Source of the DNA: an uncultured Clostridia bacterium
GTDB taxonomy: Bacteria; Bacillota; Clostridia; Peptostreptococcales; Anaerovoracaceae
Assembly (NCBI GenBank): GCA_937889655.1
Contig: CALBZG010000196.1
Span: 1 to 42,811 of the forward strand
Direction of reading: 5' to 3'
DNA: 42,811 nt
Below, piece by piece: positions 1-9,011 of this stretch (its first letter is position 1; every line of letters begins with the position of its first letter). Below the pieces are notes generated by a model that saw nothing but the letters and a program-made list of their open reading frames with translations, searched no databases and was not told where the DNA came from. The position numbers and the translations under genes are program-made.

Positions 1-147
1 TCTCCATTCGGCTTCGGCGTATATCCTGTCTCTTGTTACGCCCGGTGTGTCTTCGACTATGGAGACTCTTCGTCCCACCACCTTATTGAAAAAAGTGGAT
101 TTGCCCACATTGGGGCGGCCCACCACAGCCACGATCGGCTTACTCAT
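1..147 (-). CDS. der: Ribosome-assembly GTPase Der (EngA), N-terminal fragment
   Basis: Only the first 49 codons are in the window; the gene runs off its left edge. The visible residues contain the first G1 P-loop (GRPNVGKST) about ten residues from the start, then TPGVTRDR, the G2 segment typical of Der/EngA. Der carries two tandem GTPase domains and acts in maturation of the 50S ribosomal subunit. The ATG at 147 overlaps the end of ftsY by 8 bases (stop at 140), so translation is probably coupled. Der directly after ftsY is less usual than the ylxM-ffh pair seen in Bacillus. The identity is secure for the fragment; the second G domain and KH domain cannot be seen. Confidence 0.9.
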   Translation of the reverse strand, partial: MSKPIVAVVGRPNVGKSTFFNKVVGRRVSIVEDTPGVTRDRIYAEAEWR

Positions 148-1036
148 CAAAAATGCCTCCTACAAAATCTCCGGCATCGAATTCCTTCAAATCGTCGATG
201 CCTTCTCCAATACCGATAAACTTGACCGGTATATTCAGTTCGTCCGCTATTGTAATTACTATGCCGCCTTTTGCAGTCCCATCGAGCTTCGTTAAAATGA
301 TTCCGGTCAACTCAGTGACTTCGCCGAATTCCCTGGCTTGGGATACCGCGTTTTTCCCGGTAGTTGCATCAAGCACTAATATGGTTTCCTTTGCAGCTTC
401 AGGATATTCTCTGTCGATGACTTTATTCATTTTTTCAAGTTCCAACATCAGATTTTTTTTATTTTGAAGCCTGCCTGCAGTATCACAGATCAACACATCG
501 ATATCGCGAGCTTTTGCGGACTTGATCGCATCGTATATCACCGCGGAAGGATCTGCACCTTCTTGGTGTTTGATGACGTTGACCCCGTTGCGCTGCCCCC
601 ATATTTCCAGTTGCTCGGAAGCGGCTGCTCTAAAAGTGTCCGCAGCTGCAAGCAGCACGGTTTTTCCCTTTGCTTTTTCTCTCCTGGCAAGTTTGCCTAT
701 TGTAGTGGTTTTGCCGCCGCCATTGATACCGACCACCAAAATGACCAATGGCGTTTCTTCGGAAAGCTTTGAGGCCTCTCCTTTGTCGACGATGGTTGCC
801 ATTATGATTTTCAATCTTTTTTTGACGCCATCCGGGCTGACGATATTTTCATTCTTGACGGCCTTCCTAAGGTCTTCAACGATATGCATTGTTGTTTCCA
901 TACCGATATCAGAAGTGATCAGCACCTCTTCCAGCTGATCCATCAATTCCTCGTCGACCTTGCCTCTTGCCATTATTACATCGGATATCCGCTCGGACAT
1001 CCTTCCAAAAAAGGACTTTTTTTCTCTGAATTCCAT
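140..1036 (-). CDS. ftsY: Signal recognition particle receptor FtsY
   Basis: SRP-receptor GTPase that docks ribosome-SRP complexes at the membrane. The 298-residue product has a short N-terminal helical N domain (residues 1-90) without the long acidic A domain of E. coli FtsY, followed by the NG GTPase. G1 is GINGGGKTTT at about 103-112, DTFRAAA at 133-139, the G3 motif DTAGR at 185-189, TKLDG near 250, and the C terminus ends in a DDLKEF segment. The ATG at 1036 has AGGAG seven bases upstream and shares one base with the smc stop (TGATG). A TTG one codon earlier sits too close to that site. It belongs to the smc-ftsY-der block. Confidence 0.95.
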   Translation of the reverse strand: MEFREKKSFFGRMSERISDVIMARGKVDEELMDQLEEVLITSDIGMETTMHIVEDLRKAVKNENIVSPDGVKKRLKIIMATIVDKGEASKLSEETPLVILVVGINGGGKTTTIGKLARREKAKGKTVLLAAADTFRAAASEQLEIWGQRNGVNVIKHQEGADPSAVIYDAIKSAKARDIDVLICDTAGRLQNKKNLMLELEKMNKVIDREYPEAAKETILVLDATTGKNAVSQAREFGEVTELTGIILTKLDGTAKGGIVITIADELNIPVKFIGIGEGIDDLKEFDAGDFVGGIFDE

Positions 1037-4000
1037 CAATTTTCTCCTAAATCAAATTCTTCACCCAGCTTCAGGGAAATAACTTTAGATATACCCTGTT
1101 CGGCCATTGTTATCCCATAAAGGGAGTCTGCGTGCTCCATTGTCGCTTTCTGGTGAGTGACTAAGGCAAACTGGATGTCTTCTCCAAAATTCTTAAGGAT
1201 TCTGATGAATCTGTTTATATTGGATTCGTCCAATGACGCCTCGATTTCATCTAATATACAGAACGGCGTTGGTTTTGCTTTAAGCACCGCAAACATCAAT
1301 GCGATGGCCGTCATTGTTTTTTCTCCGCCGGAAAGGAGGCTGATGTTGCTCAGTTTTTTTCCGGGTGGCTGTGCTACGATTTCGATTTCCGTGTCCAGCG
1401 GCTGCTCTTCGTTAGCAAGTACAAGTTTCGCGCTGCCGCCACCAAAAAGTTCATTGAAATACTTTTCAAAATTAGCGGATACTTCATCGAAGCTTTCCTT
1501 AAAACGCTCCCTGATGATTCGGTCCGTATCGTCGATAATTTTTTTCAGCATATCAGTAGCTTCCAATATATCCGCCCGCTGCATAGTCAAGAAATGATAC
1601 CGCTGGCTTACCTGGGCATATTCTGCGATTGCTCCGACATTGACCTCGCCCAATTCTTTTATTCTATTACGAATTTCGCGATCTTCCTTCATCGCATTAG
1701 ATATTACAAAATCTTTCTTCCGGAGTTCCAACGCATGGAAATATGAAATTTCGAAATCCTCCCAGAGCTTTTCCTTGTAGGTGTCTACCAAGGTTTCGTT
1801 TTTCCCGCGACGGATCTCCATTTCAAGTCTGGTTGCTGCAAGTTTCTCAAGTCTTTCGTCCAGTTTTTCTTTATCCCGGGACGTCTGGTTGAATCTCGTA
1901 AATACCGAAGCTTTTTCCTCTTTCAGCTCATTAATATAAATTTCGATCTTCCTTTTTTCTTCTTCTTTCTGTCTGATCAGTTCAGAGTAGTCCCCTGTGC
2001 CCCCCAGTATCCCTTCTCGTTCTTTTTTGTAATCAGCAAGGAGCGTTTCCTTTGATTTTTTTTCTTCAGCCATTTCAGCCATGCTAGTTTTGATCATAGC
2101 TGCAAGCGCGTCTATCCCCTGTTTTTCGCTTTCACAGGAAGAGGTTGCCATTCTTGATCTTGTGATCGCCTCGCTGAGATTTGCTATTTCCTGTTTCAGA
2201 TCTTCATGCTGTAAGAGCGACTGTTCTATTTTTCTTTCAATTTCTCCGGCTTTTATTCTGGCTGCATTCGCCTGGGCAGTCAACTGTTCTTCCATCTCTT
2301 CGGAATGTCCGGACTCTATTTCGATATTCCTCAGTTCCCTCTCTCTTCCTGCTTGTCGGGTCTGAAGGTTTGAAAGAGCCTCCTTCATTGCATCCAGCTG
2401 TGCCTTGCCTGCCCGCGTATCCAATTCAACATCTCTTATTTCAATTTCCAACCGGGCAGATTCTTCCACGGAACTTTTTAATTGGATTTTTAACGTTTCA
2501 TTTTCATTTTCGAGTTTTTTTAGAGTCCAGTCCTTTTCATTGGATTTATTTGCCAATAAATCGATCTCTGCTTTTCTTTCCAAAAGGTTACCGGTACTGT
2601 TTTTATGTCGTCCGCCGGTTATTGCGCCATTGGCATTGATATGCTCGCCTTCCGGAGTCACGAAACGAAATCCTTTTGTCTTCTTTGAAAGATCCACCGC
2701 ATGATTCATCGTATCAACGATCACGACTTTGCCAAGAAGATATTCCATCACATTTCTATATCTTTCATCAAATTCGATGATATCTACTGCAAAGCCTCGG
2801 ACGCCATTTAGATCCGGCAGCCTGCCTTCCCTGTCGATGCGGTCCGGCCTTATGGAATGTACCGGAAGAAAAGTAAGCCTTCCGGCTCTATTTTCCTTTA
2901 ATGCATTGATAGCTTCTCCTGCATCCTGATCCGTTTCACAAATGATATTCTGGATGTTCCCTCCGAGGGCAGTTTCTATCGCGATTTCCAAACCAGCCGG
3001 AACGCTAATCAAGTCGGCCACAGTTCCGTGCAAACCTCTAAGGCCTGATTTCATTATGTACTTGACAGCATTGTTATAGCCTTCATAGTTTGCCTCCATC
3101 TCTTCGATGGTTTTCTTTCTAGCTGACAATTGACCCAGTTCGACTTTGATCTGCTCTATTTCTTTGGATAACTGGCGTTCTCTGATAGTCAGATCGTTCT
3201 GGAGCAACTTCATTTCACTGTTTTTGTTTTTTAATTCAGTGAGCTTGCTATTAAAGCCCTCCTTTTCTACTCCGGCATCATGGATGTTCTGCAACAGATT
3301 ATGCATTTCCGCTTCAGAAGTTTTCTTTTCCTCAAGAAGCTGGTACTTGCGTTTTATGAGACCTGATTTTAAACTGTTGATGCTTGAGGCTTCGGCTTTC
3401 TTGTTTGCTTCCTCTGCCAGTAGTGTGAAAATCTCATTCTTTTCGCAATCGATTTCCTGAAGTGCCGCAGAATATTTCGCAGTCTTTTCCGTATGTTCAG
3501 TGATTCTTTTTTGCAGCTCCCCCGCCAGTGCCGCCATTTTTTTATCTGTTTCTTCTTTTATCAGGTATTGCGCCTTTGCGTTTTTTTCTTCCCTGTCGAG
3601 CTTCTCCGACAGATCCGTCAGTTCTTTTTCCAGCCTGGCTGCATTTGTTTCGATATTTGCCAGCCTTTCAGAATCAATAGTGCTTTTGCTTACAAGGGCA
3701 TTGATTGCATCGATAAGGGCGATATGCTTCGAGGAAGCCTCTTCATTCAGACCCTCCAAAATCATATTCTTTTCTCTGCTTTCATTAACTTCCTTGTCGA
3801 TGTTTTCCTTTTGATCACGTATTGCCCGGATCTCATCGGTCGATGTTTCAAGTTCTCTTATGATCGCTTCGGTATTAGCTTCTATCTTTTCTATATTCCG
3901 AAGAGTAATGTTGATCTCAAGTTCCTTGAACCTGTCGCGAAGCTTCATGTATTCAGATGCTTTTTCACTCTCCTCTTTGAGACCGTCGATTCTTGTCTCA

Positions 4001-4593
4001 ATTTCACAGATGATATCATTGGCCCGTTCGAGCTGCTGATTTGAAGAGGCCAATTTCCTTTCGGTTTCGGCTTTCTTGTTTCTATAGGTTATGATCCCAG
4101 CGGCTGATTCGAATATCTCCCGCCTCGACTCAGTCTTATTACTGATAATATCAGCAATTTTGCCCTGTCTAATGATACTATAGCCATCGACGCCGATGCC
4201 GGTATCCATGATCAAATCACGGATATCCCTCAGCCTGCAAGGGCTGTTATTGATGGCATATTCGCTTTCACCGGAGCGGTACATCCTCCTTGTGATGGCC
4301 ACCTCGCTATAATCAACAGGCAAAATGCCTTTTGTATTGTCGATAATCAAAGTAACTTCGGCCATGCCCCTTGATTTTCTTGAGGCGGTCCCGGCAAAAA
4401 TCACTTCGTCCATTTTCCCGCCTCGCAGCATCTTTGGGCTCTGCTCACCAAGCACCCAGCTGATTGCATCGCTGATGTTGCTTTTTCCCGACCCATTTGG
4501 TCCAACAATGCAGGTGATCCCTTCATTTAGTTCTATCGTAACAGGTTCGGCAAAGGATTTGAATCCCTGCATTTCTATTCTTTTAAAATACAA
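1036..4593 (-). CDS. smc: Chromosome partition protein SMC
   Basis: Condensin-type ATPase of 1185 residues that organises and segregates chromosomes with ScpA/ScpB. The Walker A motif GPNGSGKSN lies at residues 31-39, followed by a Q-loop (VLGEQ). Two long Glu/Lys-rich coiled-coil arms flank a hinge at about 510-640. The C-terminal head has the ABC signature LLSGGEKT and the Walker B ILDEIEASLD. The start is a TTG at 4593, preceded by AAAGGAG with eight bases between; an upstream in-frame TTG at 4611 lies before this site. The start overlaps the end of rnc by 11 bases, as in the conserved rnc-smc-ftsY order. Confidence 0.95.
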   Translation of the reverse strand: MYFKRIEMQGFKSFAEPVTIELNEGITCIVGPNGSGKSNISDAISWVLGEQSPKMLRGGKMDEVIFAGTASRKSRGMAEVTLIIDNTKGILPVDYSEVAITRRMYRSGESEYAINNSPCRLRDIRDLIMDTGIGVDGYSIIRQGKIADIISNKTESRREIFESAAGIITYRNKKAETERKLASSNQQLERANDIICEIETRIDGLKEESEKASEYMKLRDRFKELEINITLRNIEKIEANTEAIIRELETSTDEIRAIRDQKENIDKEVNESREKNMILEGLNEEASSKHIALIDAINALVSKSTIDSERLANIETNAARLEKELTDLSEKLDREEKNAKAQYLIKEETDKKMAALAGELQKRITEHTEKTAKYSAALQEIDCEKNEIFTLLAEEANKKAEASSINSLKSGLIKRKYQLLEEKKTSEAEMHNLLQNIHDAGVEKEGFNSKLTELKNKNSEMKLLQNDLTIRERQLSKEIEQIKVELGQLSARKKTIEEMEANYEGYNNAVKYIMKSGLRGLHGTVADLISVPAGLEIAIETALGGNIQNIICETDQDAGEAINALKENRAGRLTFLPVHSIRPDRIDREGRLPDLNGVRGFAVDIIEFDERYRNVMEYLLGKVVIVDTMNHAVDLSKKTKGFRFVTPEGEHINANGAITGGRHKNSTGNLLERKAEIDLLANKSNEKDWTLKKLENENETLKIQLKSSVEESARLEIEIRDVELDTRAGKAQLDAMKEALSNLQTRQAGRERELRNIEIESGHSEEMEEQLTAQANAARIKAGEIERKIEQSLLQHEDLKQEIANLSEAITRSRMATSSCESEKQGIDALAAMIKTSMAEMAEEKKSKETLLADYKKEREGILGGTGDYSELIRQKEEEKRKIEIYINELKEEKASVFTRFNQTSRDKEKLDERLEKLAATRLEMEIRRGKNETLVDTYKEKLWEDFEISYFHALELRKKDFVISNAMKEDREIRNRIKELGEVNVGAIAEYAQVSQRYHFLTMQRADILEATDMLKKIIDDTDRIIRERFKESFDEVSANFEKYFNELFGGGSAKLVLANEEQPLDTEIEIVAQPPGKKLSNISLLSGGEKTMTAIALMFAVLKAKPTPFCILDEIEASLDESNINRFIRILKNFGEDIQFALVTHQKATMEHADSLYGITMAEQGISKVISLKLGEEFDLGEN

Positions 4594-5272
4594 TGCTGCC
4601 TCTCCTTTCAAGTGCCGCTTTTGCTGCGTTCCGTTCCGCTTCTTTTTTGCTCATCCCTTTTCCCTCGCCGATCACATGATCATTCAAAATCAATTCTACA
4701 TAGAATGTTTTTTCATGATCTGGCCCATCCTCTTTAATGACACGATAGAAAAAACCCTTTTCCCCATCTGCTTGAAGAATTTCCTGAAGGCTGGTTTTGT
4801 AGTCGGCGACGGCGCCGGATTCAATTGCTTCCCTTAATTTATTGCTGAAGTGTCTCAATATGAAAGCGCGGGTTTCCCCATATCCTCCATCCAAATATAT
4901 GGCGCCAATAAGCGCTTCCATCGTGTCAGCGGTTATGGAAATTTTCTTGCTGCCACCTGTTCGTTTTTCTCCGGAGCCCAGCAATATGTGTTCACCTATC
5001 CCTAATTCTTTTCCGACAGCAGCCAAGGATTCTGCACATACCACTCTTGCTCGAATTTTGGTCAAGCGGCCTTCTTCCATATGCGGCAGACCTTTGTAGA
5101 GTTCCTCGCTGATGATGGCATCTAAAAATGCATCCCCTAAGAATTCAAGCCTCTGATTACTTTTTATTACTTTCTCGGTCCTATCTTGAATACAGGAGCT
5201 GTGGGTCAAAGCATTCTCAAGTAGTTGCTTATCGCAAAATTCATACCCGAGTTTGCTTTCAATCTTGTTCAA
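4583..5272 (-). CDS. rnc: Ribonuclease III
   Basis: Double-strand-specific endoribonuclease that processes rRNA precursors and structured mRNAs. The product is about 229 residues. It has the catalytic signature RLEFLGDAFLD, in which the glutamate and aspartate bind Mg2+, and a second acidic site in DTMEALIGAIYLDGG. A C-terminal dsRNA-binding domain ends in the GKGMSKKEAERNAAKAAL helix. No ATG is available near the start. TTG at 5272 lies ten bases after AAAGGA; TTG at 5281 is one base from it and so less likely. The gene overlaps the end of plsX, and no acpP lies between plsX and rnc as it does in Bacillus. Confidence 0.93.
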   Translation of the reverse strand: MNKIESKLGYEFCDKQLLENALTHSSCIQDRTEKVIKSNQRLEFLGDAFLDAIISEELYKGLPHMEEGRLTKIRARVVCAESLAAVGKELGIGEHILLGSGEKRTGGSKKISITADTMEALIGAIYLDGGYGETRAFILRHFSNKLREAIESGAVADYKTSLQEILQADGEKGFFYRVIKEDGPDHEKTFYVELILNDHVIGEGKGMSKKEAERNAAKAALERRGSIVF

Positions 5273-6278
5273 TGCTTTCAATTCCTTTCAATTCGGCCAC
5301 CGCGTTTTCAATCATTTCAACGACTTTCCCTTCCATGAAAGGCACTGCTTTCAGGATTGAATTCATAACCGCTTTTTCATTCGATGACCCATGCATTTTT
5401 ACGATGGGCCCTTTGATCCCTAGTAAAGGCGCACCGCCATATTCAGAGTAATCGAATTCTTCCTTCAACTCCATCATTTTCTTGTATAGTAACGCGGCAC
5501 CAACTTTTGCCACAAACCCTGAAGTCAATTTATCCTTGACGGTGCTCAGTATATTTAAAGCCAGTCCCTCTGTCAGTTTCAATATAACATTTCCGACAAA
5601 GCCGTCTGCAACGATGACGTCGCATGCACCGCTTGGAACTTCTCTTGCTTCGACATTCCCGACGAAATTCAAATCGCTTTTTGCCAGTAGTTTATAAGCC
5701 TCCTTGATCGTGGCTGTTCCTTTTTGCTCTTCCACTCCGATGTTCACAAGGCCAACCCTGGGATTCTCTATGCCCATCACTTTTTTCATATAGATGTCGC
5801 CCATGCAAGCAAATTGAAGAAGGTTGACAGCCCTGCATTCCGAATTCGCCCCAGCATCAATAAGAAGGGATGCACCTTTTCCGAGGATCGGATACACACT
5901 GGCGATGGCAGGTCTGTCAATACCTTCGATCGCCTTGAGTATGAATAATCCCGCTGCCATCATGGCTCCCGTTGAGCCGGCGGAAATAAATATATCTCCC
6001 TGGCCTTCCTTCAGCATGTTTATTCCTTTCACCAATGAAGAGTCCTGTTTTGTTCTTACAGCTTTGACCGGAGCTTCTTCGTTGGTGATCACCTCGGTGG
6101 CATGAACAGTCGATATCTTTGCCCTGTCATATTCATATCGGTCCAATTCGGCCCGGATAACTGCCTCATCACCCAGTATGACTATTTCATGTTGAATTTT
6201 TGCGGCTGCGTCCACAGCGCCTTTTACTAAAGCGTACGGCGCGTTATCCCCGCCCATTCCGTCGAGTAGTATTCTCAT
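5259..6278 (-). CDS. plsX: Phosphate acyltransferase PlsX
   Basis: Converts acyl-ACP and phosphate to acyl-phosphate, the donor for PlsY in phosphatidic acid synthesis. The 339-residue product begins with MRILLDGMGGDNAP, the hallmark N terminus of PlsX. It also has the conserved AGSTGAMMAAG, DAGAN, NIGVEEQKG and DGFVGNVILK segments, and GGAPLLGIKG near the C terminus. The ATG at 6278 is preceded by GGAGG with seven bases between; in-frame codons upstream belong to the GNAT gene. Only two bases separate it from the GNAT stop. The plsX-rnc-smc order is a common Firmicutes arrangement, here without fab genes or acpP. Confidence 0.95.
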   Translation of the reverse strand: MRILLDGMGGDNAPYALVKGAVDAAAKIQHEIVILGDEAVIRAELDRYEYDRAKISTVHATEVITNEEAPVKAVRTKQDSSLVKGINMLKEGQGDIFISAGSTGAMMAAGLFILKAIEGIDRPAIASVYPILGKGASLLIDAGANSECRAVNLLQFACMGDIYMKKVMGIENPRVGLVNIGVEEQKGTATIKEAYKLLAKSDLNFVGNVEAREVPSGACDVIVADGFVGNVILKLTEGLALNILSTVKDKLTSGFVAKVGAALLYKKMMELKEEFDYSEYGGAPLLGIKGPIVKMHGSSNEKAVMNSILKAVPFMEGKVVEMIENAVAELKGIESIEQD

Positions 6279-6280
6279 CC

Positions 6281-6790
6281 TTATACCTCCAGCTTCATTA
6301 TTTCCGGGTGGCATCCGACTCCGTATTGAGGGCAGGTCAGACATTCAAAGAATTGCGGCGCCTTATCCGATTCTATTGCTTTAAATCCGGCTTTTCTAAA
6401 AAACCCAGGGGCCCTTGCCACCAGGTATATACTGCTTCCATCAAGCTCTCTGACTTCTTTGATCGCTTTTTCCAAAAGGAGTTTCCCCAATTTTTCTTTA
6501 CGATAATTTGTGTTTATGGCAATGCCATCGATGATGAATTCTCCCTCTCGAACCGCAAGAACACATGCGCCCAGCAATTTCCCGTCCGATTGTCTGGTGA
6601 CTTCCCAGCATTTTACAATATCCGTTGAAACCGGCTCCTCGCCGGAATATTCAATTTCATTTTCGATGAAGAAAGGAATGAGTTTATTGTAATCCGTTGT
6701 AGCACGCATAACCAGCTTTACTTTCTTGAGGCGACAATCAAGCTCACAGTTCGAGCAGTCAAAAGCGCAATCTTCATTCATGGGATTCAC
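6281..6790 (-). CDS. GNAT-family N-acetyltransferase with cysteine clusters at both ends
   Basis: A protein of about 169 residues with a GNAT core. The A-motif region includes a hydrophobic strand (EFIIDGIAINTNYR), KEKLGKLLLEKAI for acetyl-CoA pyrophosphate binding, and FFRKAGFKA near the end. The substrate is unknown. Unusually, the N terminus has four cysteines spaced C-x3-C-x2-C-x3-C (residues 8, 12, 15, 19) and the C terminus has C-x2-C-x6-C-H, suggesting a zinc or iron-sulfur site bringing the two ends together. The start is GTG at 6790 or ATG at 6781; neither has a strong ribosome binding site. It lies between the diacylglycerol-kinase-like gene and plsX, so a link to lipid metabolism is possible but unproven. 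Confidence 0.8.
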   Translation of the reverse strand: MNPMNEDCAFDCSNCELDCRLKKVKLVMRATTDYNKLIPFFIENEIEYSGEEPVSTDIVKCWEVTRQSDGKLLGACVLAVREGEFIIDGIAINTNYRKEKLGKLLLEKAIKEVRELDGSSIYLVARAPGFFRKAGFKAIESDKAPQFFECLTCPQYGVGCHPEIMKLEV

Positions 6791-6793
6791 CAG

Positions 6794-7720
6794 TTACCAT
6801 ATGGCCCCTTTCATATTATCTCTTAAAGTAAAAACCTGCAGCCGGCTTGGTAAAACTGTAAAGTGCAGGGGCAGTTTTTCTCCTACCTCTCCATCGACGT
6901 CCGTGCCAAACTCTTCATGGGATTCAAGCCACATTTCTTCCGTTTTAAAATGTAAGACATTCTTATTCTTTTGATGGTTTCCCTGAAGGTAGTTGATGAT
7001 CAGTGGCCCAAATTCAGTCAAAGGCATTTTCTTAAATACGATCACATTCAGCTTACCATCATTAATTTCTGAATCGGGCGATATTCGGCGGAAACCTCCG
7101 GCTGAAGCTCCGTTCATCACCAGCATGAAATACATCTTGCCTTCAAAATCCATCTCTTTTGATTTGATTTTAATGGAAAGCGGTCTTAAATTTGCCATTT
7201 CCGTCAGTCCTGTCAAATAGTATGCCAGGGCTCCTAATGTGTTTTTTAGATTAGGATCGGTTTTCTGGCTGACATCCACCATCATGCCCATCGCTGCCAC
7301 GTTAATAAATGCGCGATTATTGACCATTCCCACGTCAACGTTCGTTAAGTGTTGGCCTAATGCAATGTCCGTCATTTCTGTTATGCCCGGAGGCAGTTCA
7401 AGGAAATGCGCGAAATCATTGGCCGTTCCCGCCGGGAAAACAGCTAATGGCAGTCTGATATTATTTTCCACCATTGCATTGACGCAAATATTGACGGTGC
7501 CGTCTCCCCCCGCTGCAATGACCTGCCTGTACTCATTTTGGTCTATCTCTGAAAGAACGCGGGATAACATATTGCCATATTCCGCCCTCACCGGCACAAC
7601 ACACAAGCCTTTCATCTGGCACCTTTCAATTACATAATCCAGATTGCTTTTAAAAAGACCGTTGCCGGCATGGGGATTATAAAAAAACAAGACTTTCTCA
7701 ACTGAATTATTTTCTATCAT
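6794..7720 (-). CDS. Diacylglycerol kinase / YegS-BmrU-type lipid kinase
   Basis: A DAGK-catalytic-domain protein of 308 residues. The nucleotide-binding part has NPHAGNG near the N terminus, the signature GGDGTVN, and PAGTANDFA. The C-terminal beta-sandwich domain includes DGKLNVIVFK and GTDVDGE, as in DgkB/YegS. Family members phosphorylate diacylglycerol or related lipids to recycle them to phosphatidic acid, which fits the nearby plsX. The ATG at 7720 is preceded by GGGAGA at nine bases and overlaps the folC end by 14 bases. An earlier TTG at 7747 lacks such a site. The exact lipid substrate cannot be read from the sequence. Confidence 0.88.
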   Translation of the reverse strand: MIENNSVEKVLFFYNPHAGNGLFKSNLDYVIERCQMKGLCVVPVRAEYGNMLSRVLSEIDQNEYRQVIAAGGDGTVNICVNAMVENNIRLPLAVFPAGTANDFAHFLELPPGITEMTDIALGQHLTNVDVGMVNNRAFINVAAMGMMVDVSQKTDPNLKNTLGALAYYLTGLTEMANLRPLSIKIKSKEMDFEGKMYFMLVMNGASAGGFRRISPDSEINDGKLNVIVFKKMPLTEFGPLIINYLQGNHQKNKNVLHFKTEEMWLESHEEFGTDVDGEVGEKLPLHFTVLPSRLQVFTLRDNMKGAIW

Positions 7721-9011
7721 TATTGATGATCTCCCTGATTTTGCCAACTAGATAGAGTGATCCGCCACATAAAATCACTTCAAAACATTCTTCCCTGGCT
7801 TGTTTCAAAGCCAATTCGCATACTTTATTCAAATCGACTTCCTCGATTGCCCGCTTCCCTCTACTCTTAAGCTTTAAATATAATTCCGCAGAGCTAAGCG
7901 CTCTGGAACTTGAAGGCTGGGTGGCAATAAAATCATCCGTGATTTTCGCAAACTCATCCAGCATGCCGTCCACTTCTTTGTCAGCAAGAATGCCTACTAT
8001 CATAAGGATTTTGCAGCCAGGGAACAATTTCCTCACAGTATCTGCCAGGACTTCAGCTCCTGCTTTATTGTGAGCGCCATCCAATATCCAATATGGATTT
8101 TCTTTTACGACCTCAAAGCGGGCAGGTTGCTTCGCATTCTTCATGCCCTGATAAAATTGTTCCTTGGAAACTTTGATATGTCCGGTTTTTCTCAAAATCT
8201 CCATAGCCGTAACTGCAGTTGTAGCATTCCTTACCTGATGGTCGCCCAGCATCGAAATAGCAAGACCGCTATAATCAGTTCCATAAATATTCAGATCAAA
8301 TATCTGCCCGTTAATGTCCTGATATATATTTTTGCATTTGATCCTACTCGCATCATATAAAGGCGCATTCATCTCATAAGCACGGCGCGCTATGGTTTTA
8401 GCCGCTTCCGGCTCGGAAACATTGACAACCACCGGGACCCCGGATTTTATAATGCCAGCCTTTTCGGCGGCGATTTCAGCAAGGGTATTCCCAAGTCGAT
8501 CCATATGATCGTAGGAAATGGATGTGATGATGGATATCAGAGGTTTTTCGATCACATTCGTCGAATCTCCAAATCCTCCCAGGCCTACCTCCAGAACTAC
8601 GAAATCGCAGGCTTGTTCTTTATAATAGCAAAAAGCGATGGCCGTTACTATTTCGAATTCCGTCGGTGATTCCAATCCTTCAGACACCATCCGCTCCGCG
8701 GCTGAAAGGACCTTGTCCGTATGCCGTTCCAAATCATCATCGGATATCAGGGCCCCTCCGCATTCCATCCTTTCATTGAATATTTCAATATAAGGAGAAA
8801 TATATAAGCCGGCATGATACCCATTCGCTAATAATGTTTCATAAATATATCGGCAAACCGAGCCCTTGCCATTTGTTCCGGCAACATGTATGACTTTTAG
8901 ATCTTTTTCAGGATTACCCAGTTTTTCAAGGAGGGCTTTCATCCGGCCCAGACCTAGCTTGCTGCCAAACTGTTCATATTTTGCGATTCTTGAAATAGCA
9001 TCGTTTCCCAT
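7707..9011 (-). CDS. folC: Folylpolyglutamate synthase / dihydrofolate synthase
   Basis: Mur-ligase-family enzyme of 434 residues that adds glutamate to folates. It has the ATP-binding HVAGTNGKGSV motif at about 42-52, YISPYIEIFNER as the folate/omega-loop region, VGLGGFGDSTN, and SYDHMDRLGNTLAEIAAEKA. The C-terminal domain includes ARFEVV and ILDGAHNKAGAE. The start ATG shares one base with the valS stop (TAATG), so it is probably translated by coupling. Placement in one transcript with folD fits a one-carbon/folate theme, and the downstream overlap with the lipid kinase indicates co-transcription. Confidence 0.93.
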   Translation of the reverse strand: MGNDAISRIAKYEQFGSKLGLGRMKALLEKLGNPEKDLKVIHVAGTNGKGSVCRYIYETLLANGYHAGLYISPYIEIFNERMECGGALISDDDLERHTDKVLSAAERMVSEGLESPTEFEIVTAIAFCYYKEQACDFVVLEVGLGGFGDSTNVIEKPLISIITSISYDHMDRLGNTLAEIAAEKAGIIKSGVPVVVNVSEPEAAKTIARRAYEMNAPLYDASRIKCKNIYQDINGQIFDLNIYGTDYSGLAISMLGDHQVRNATTAVTAMEILRKTGHIKVSKEQFYQGMKNAKQPARFEVVKENPYWILDGAHNKAGAEVLADTVRKLFPGCKILMIVGILADKEVDGMLDEFAKITDDFIATQPSSSRALSSAELYLKLKSRGKRAIEEVDLNKVCELALKQAREECFEVILCGGSLYLVGKIREIINNDRK

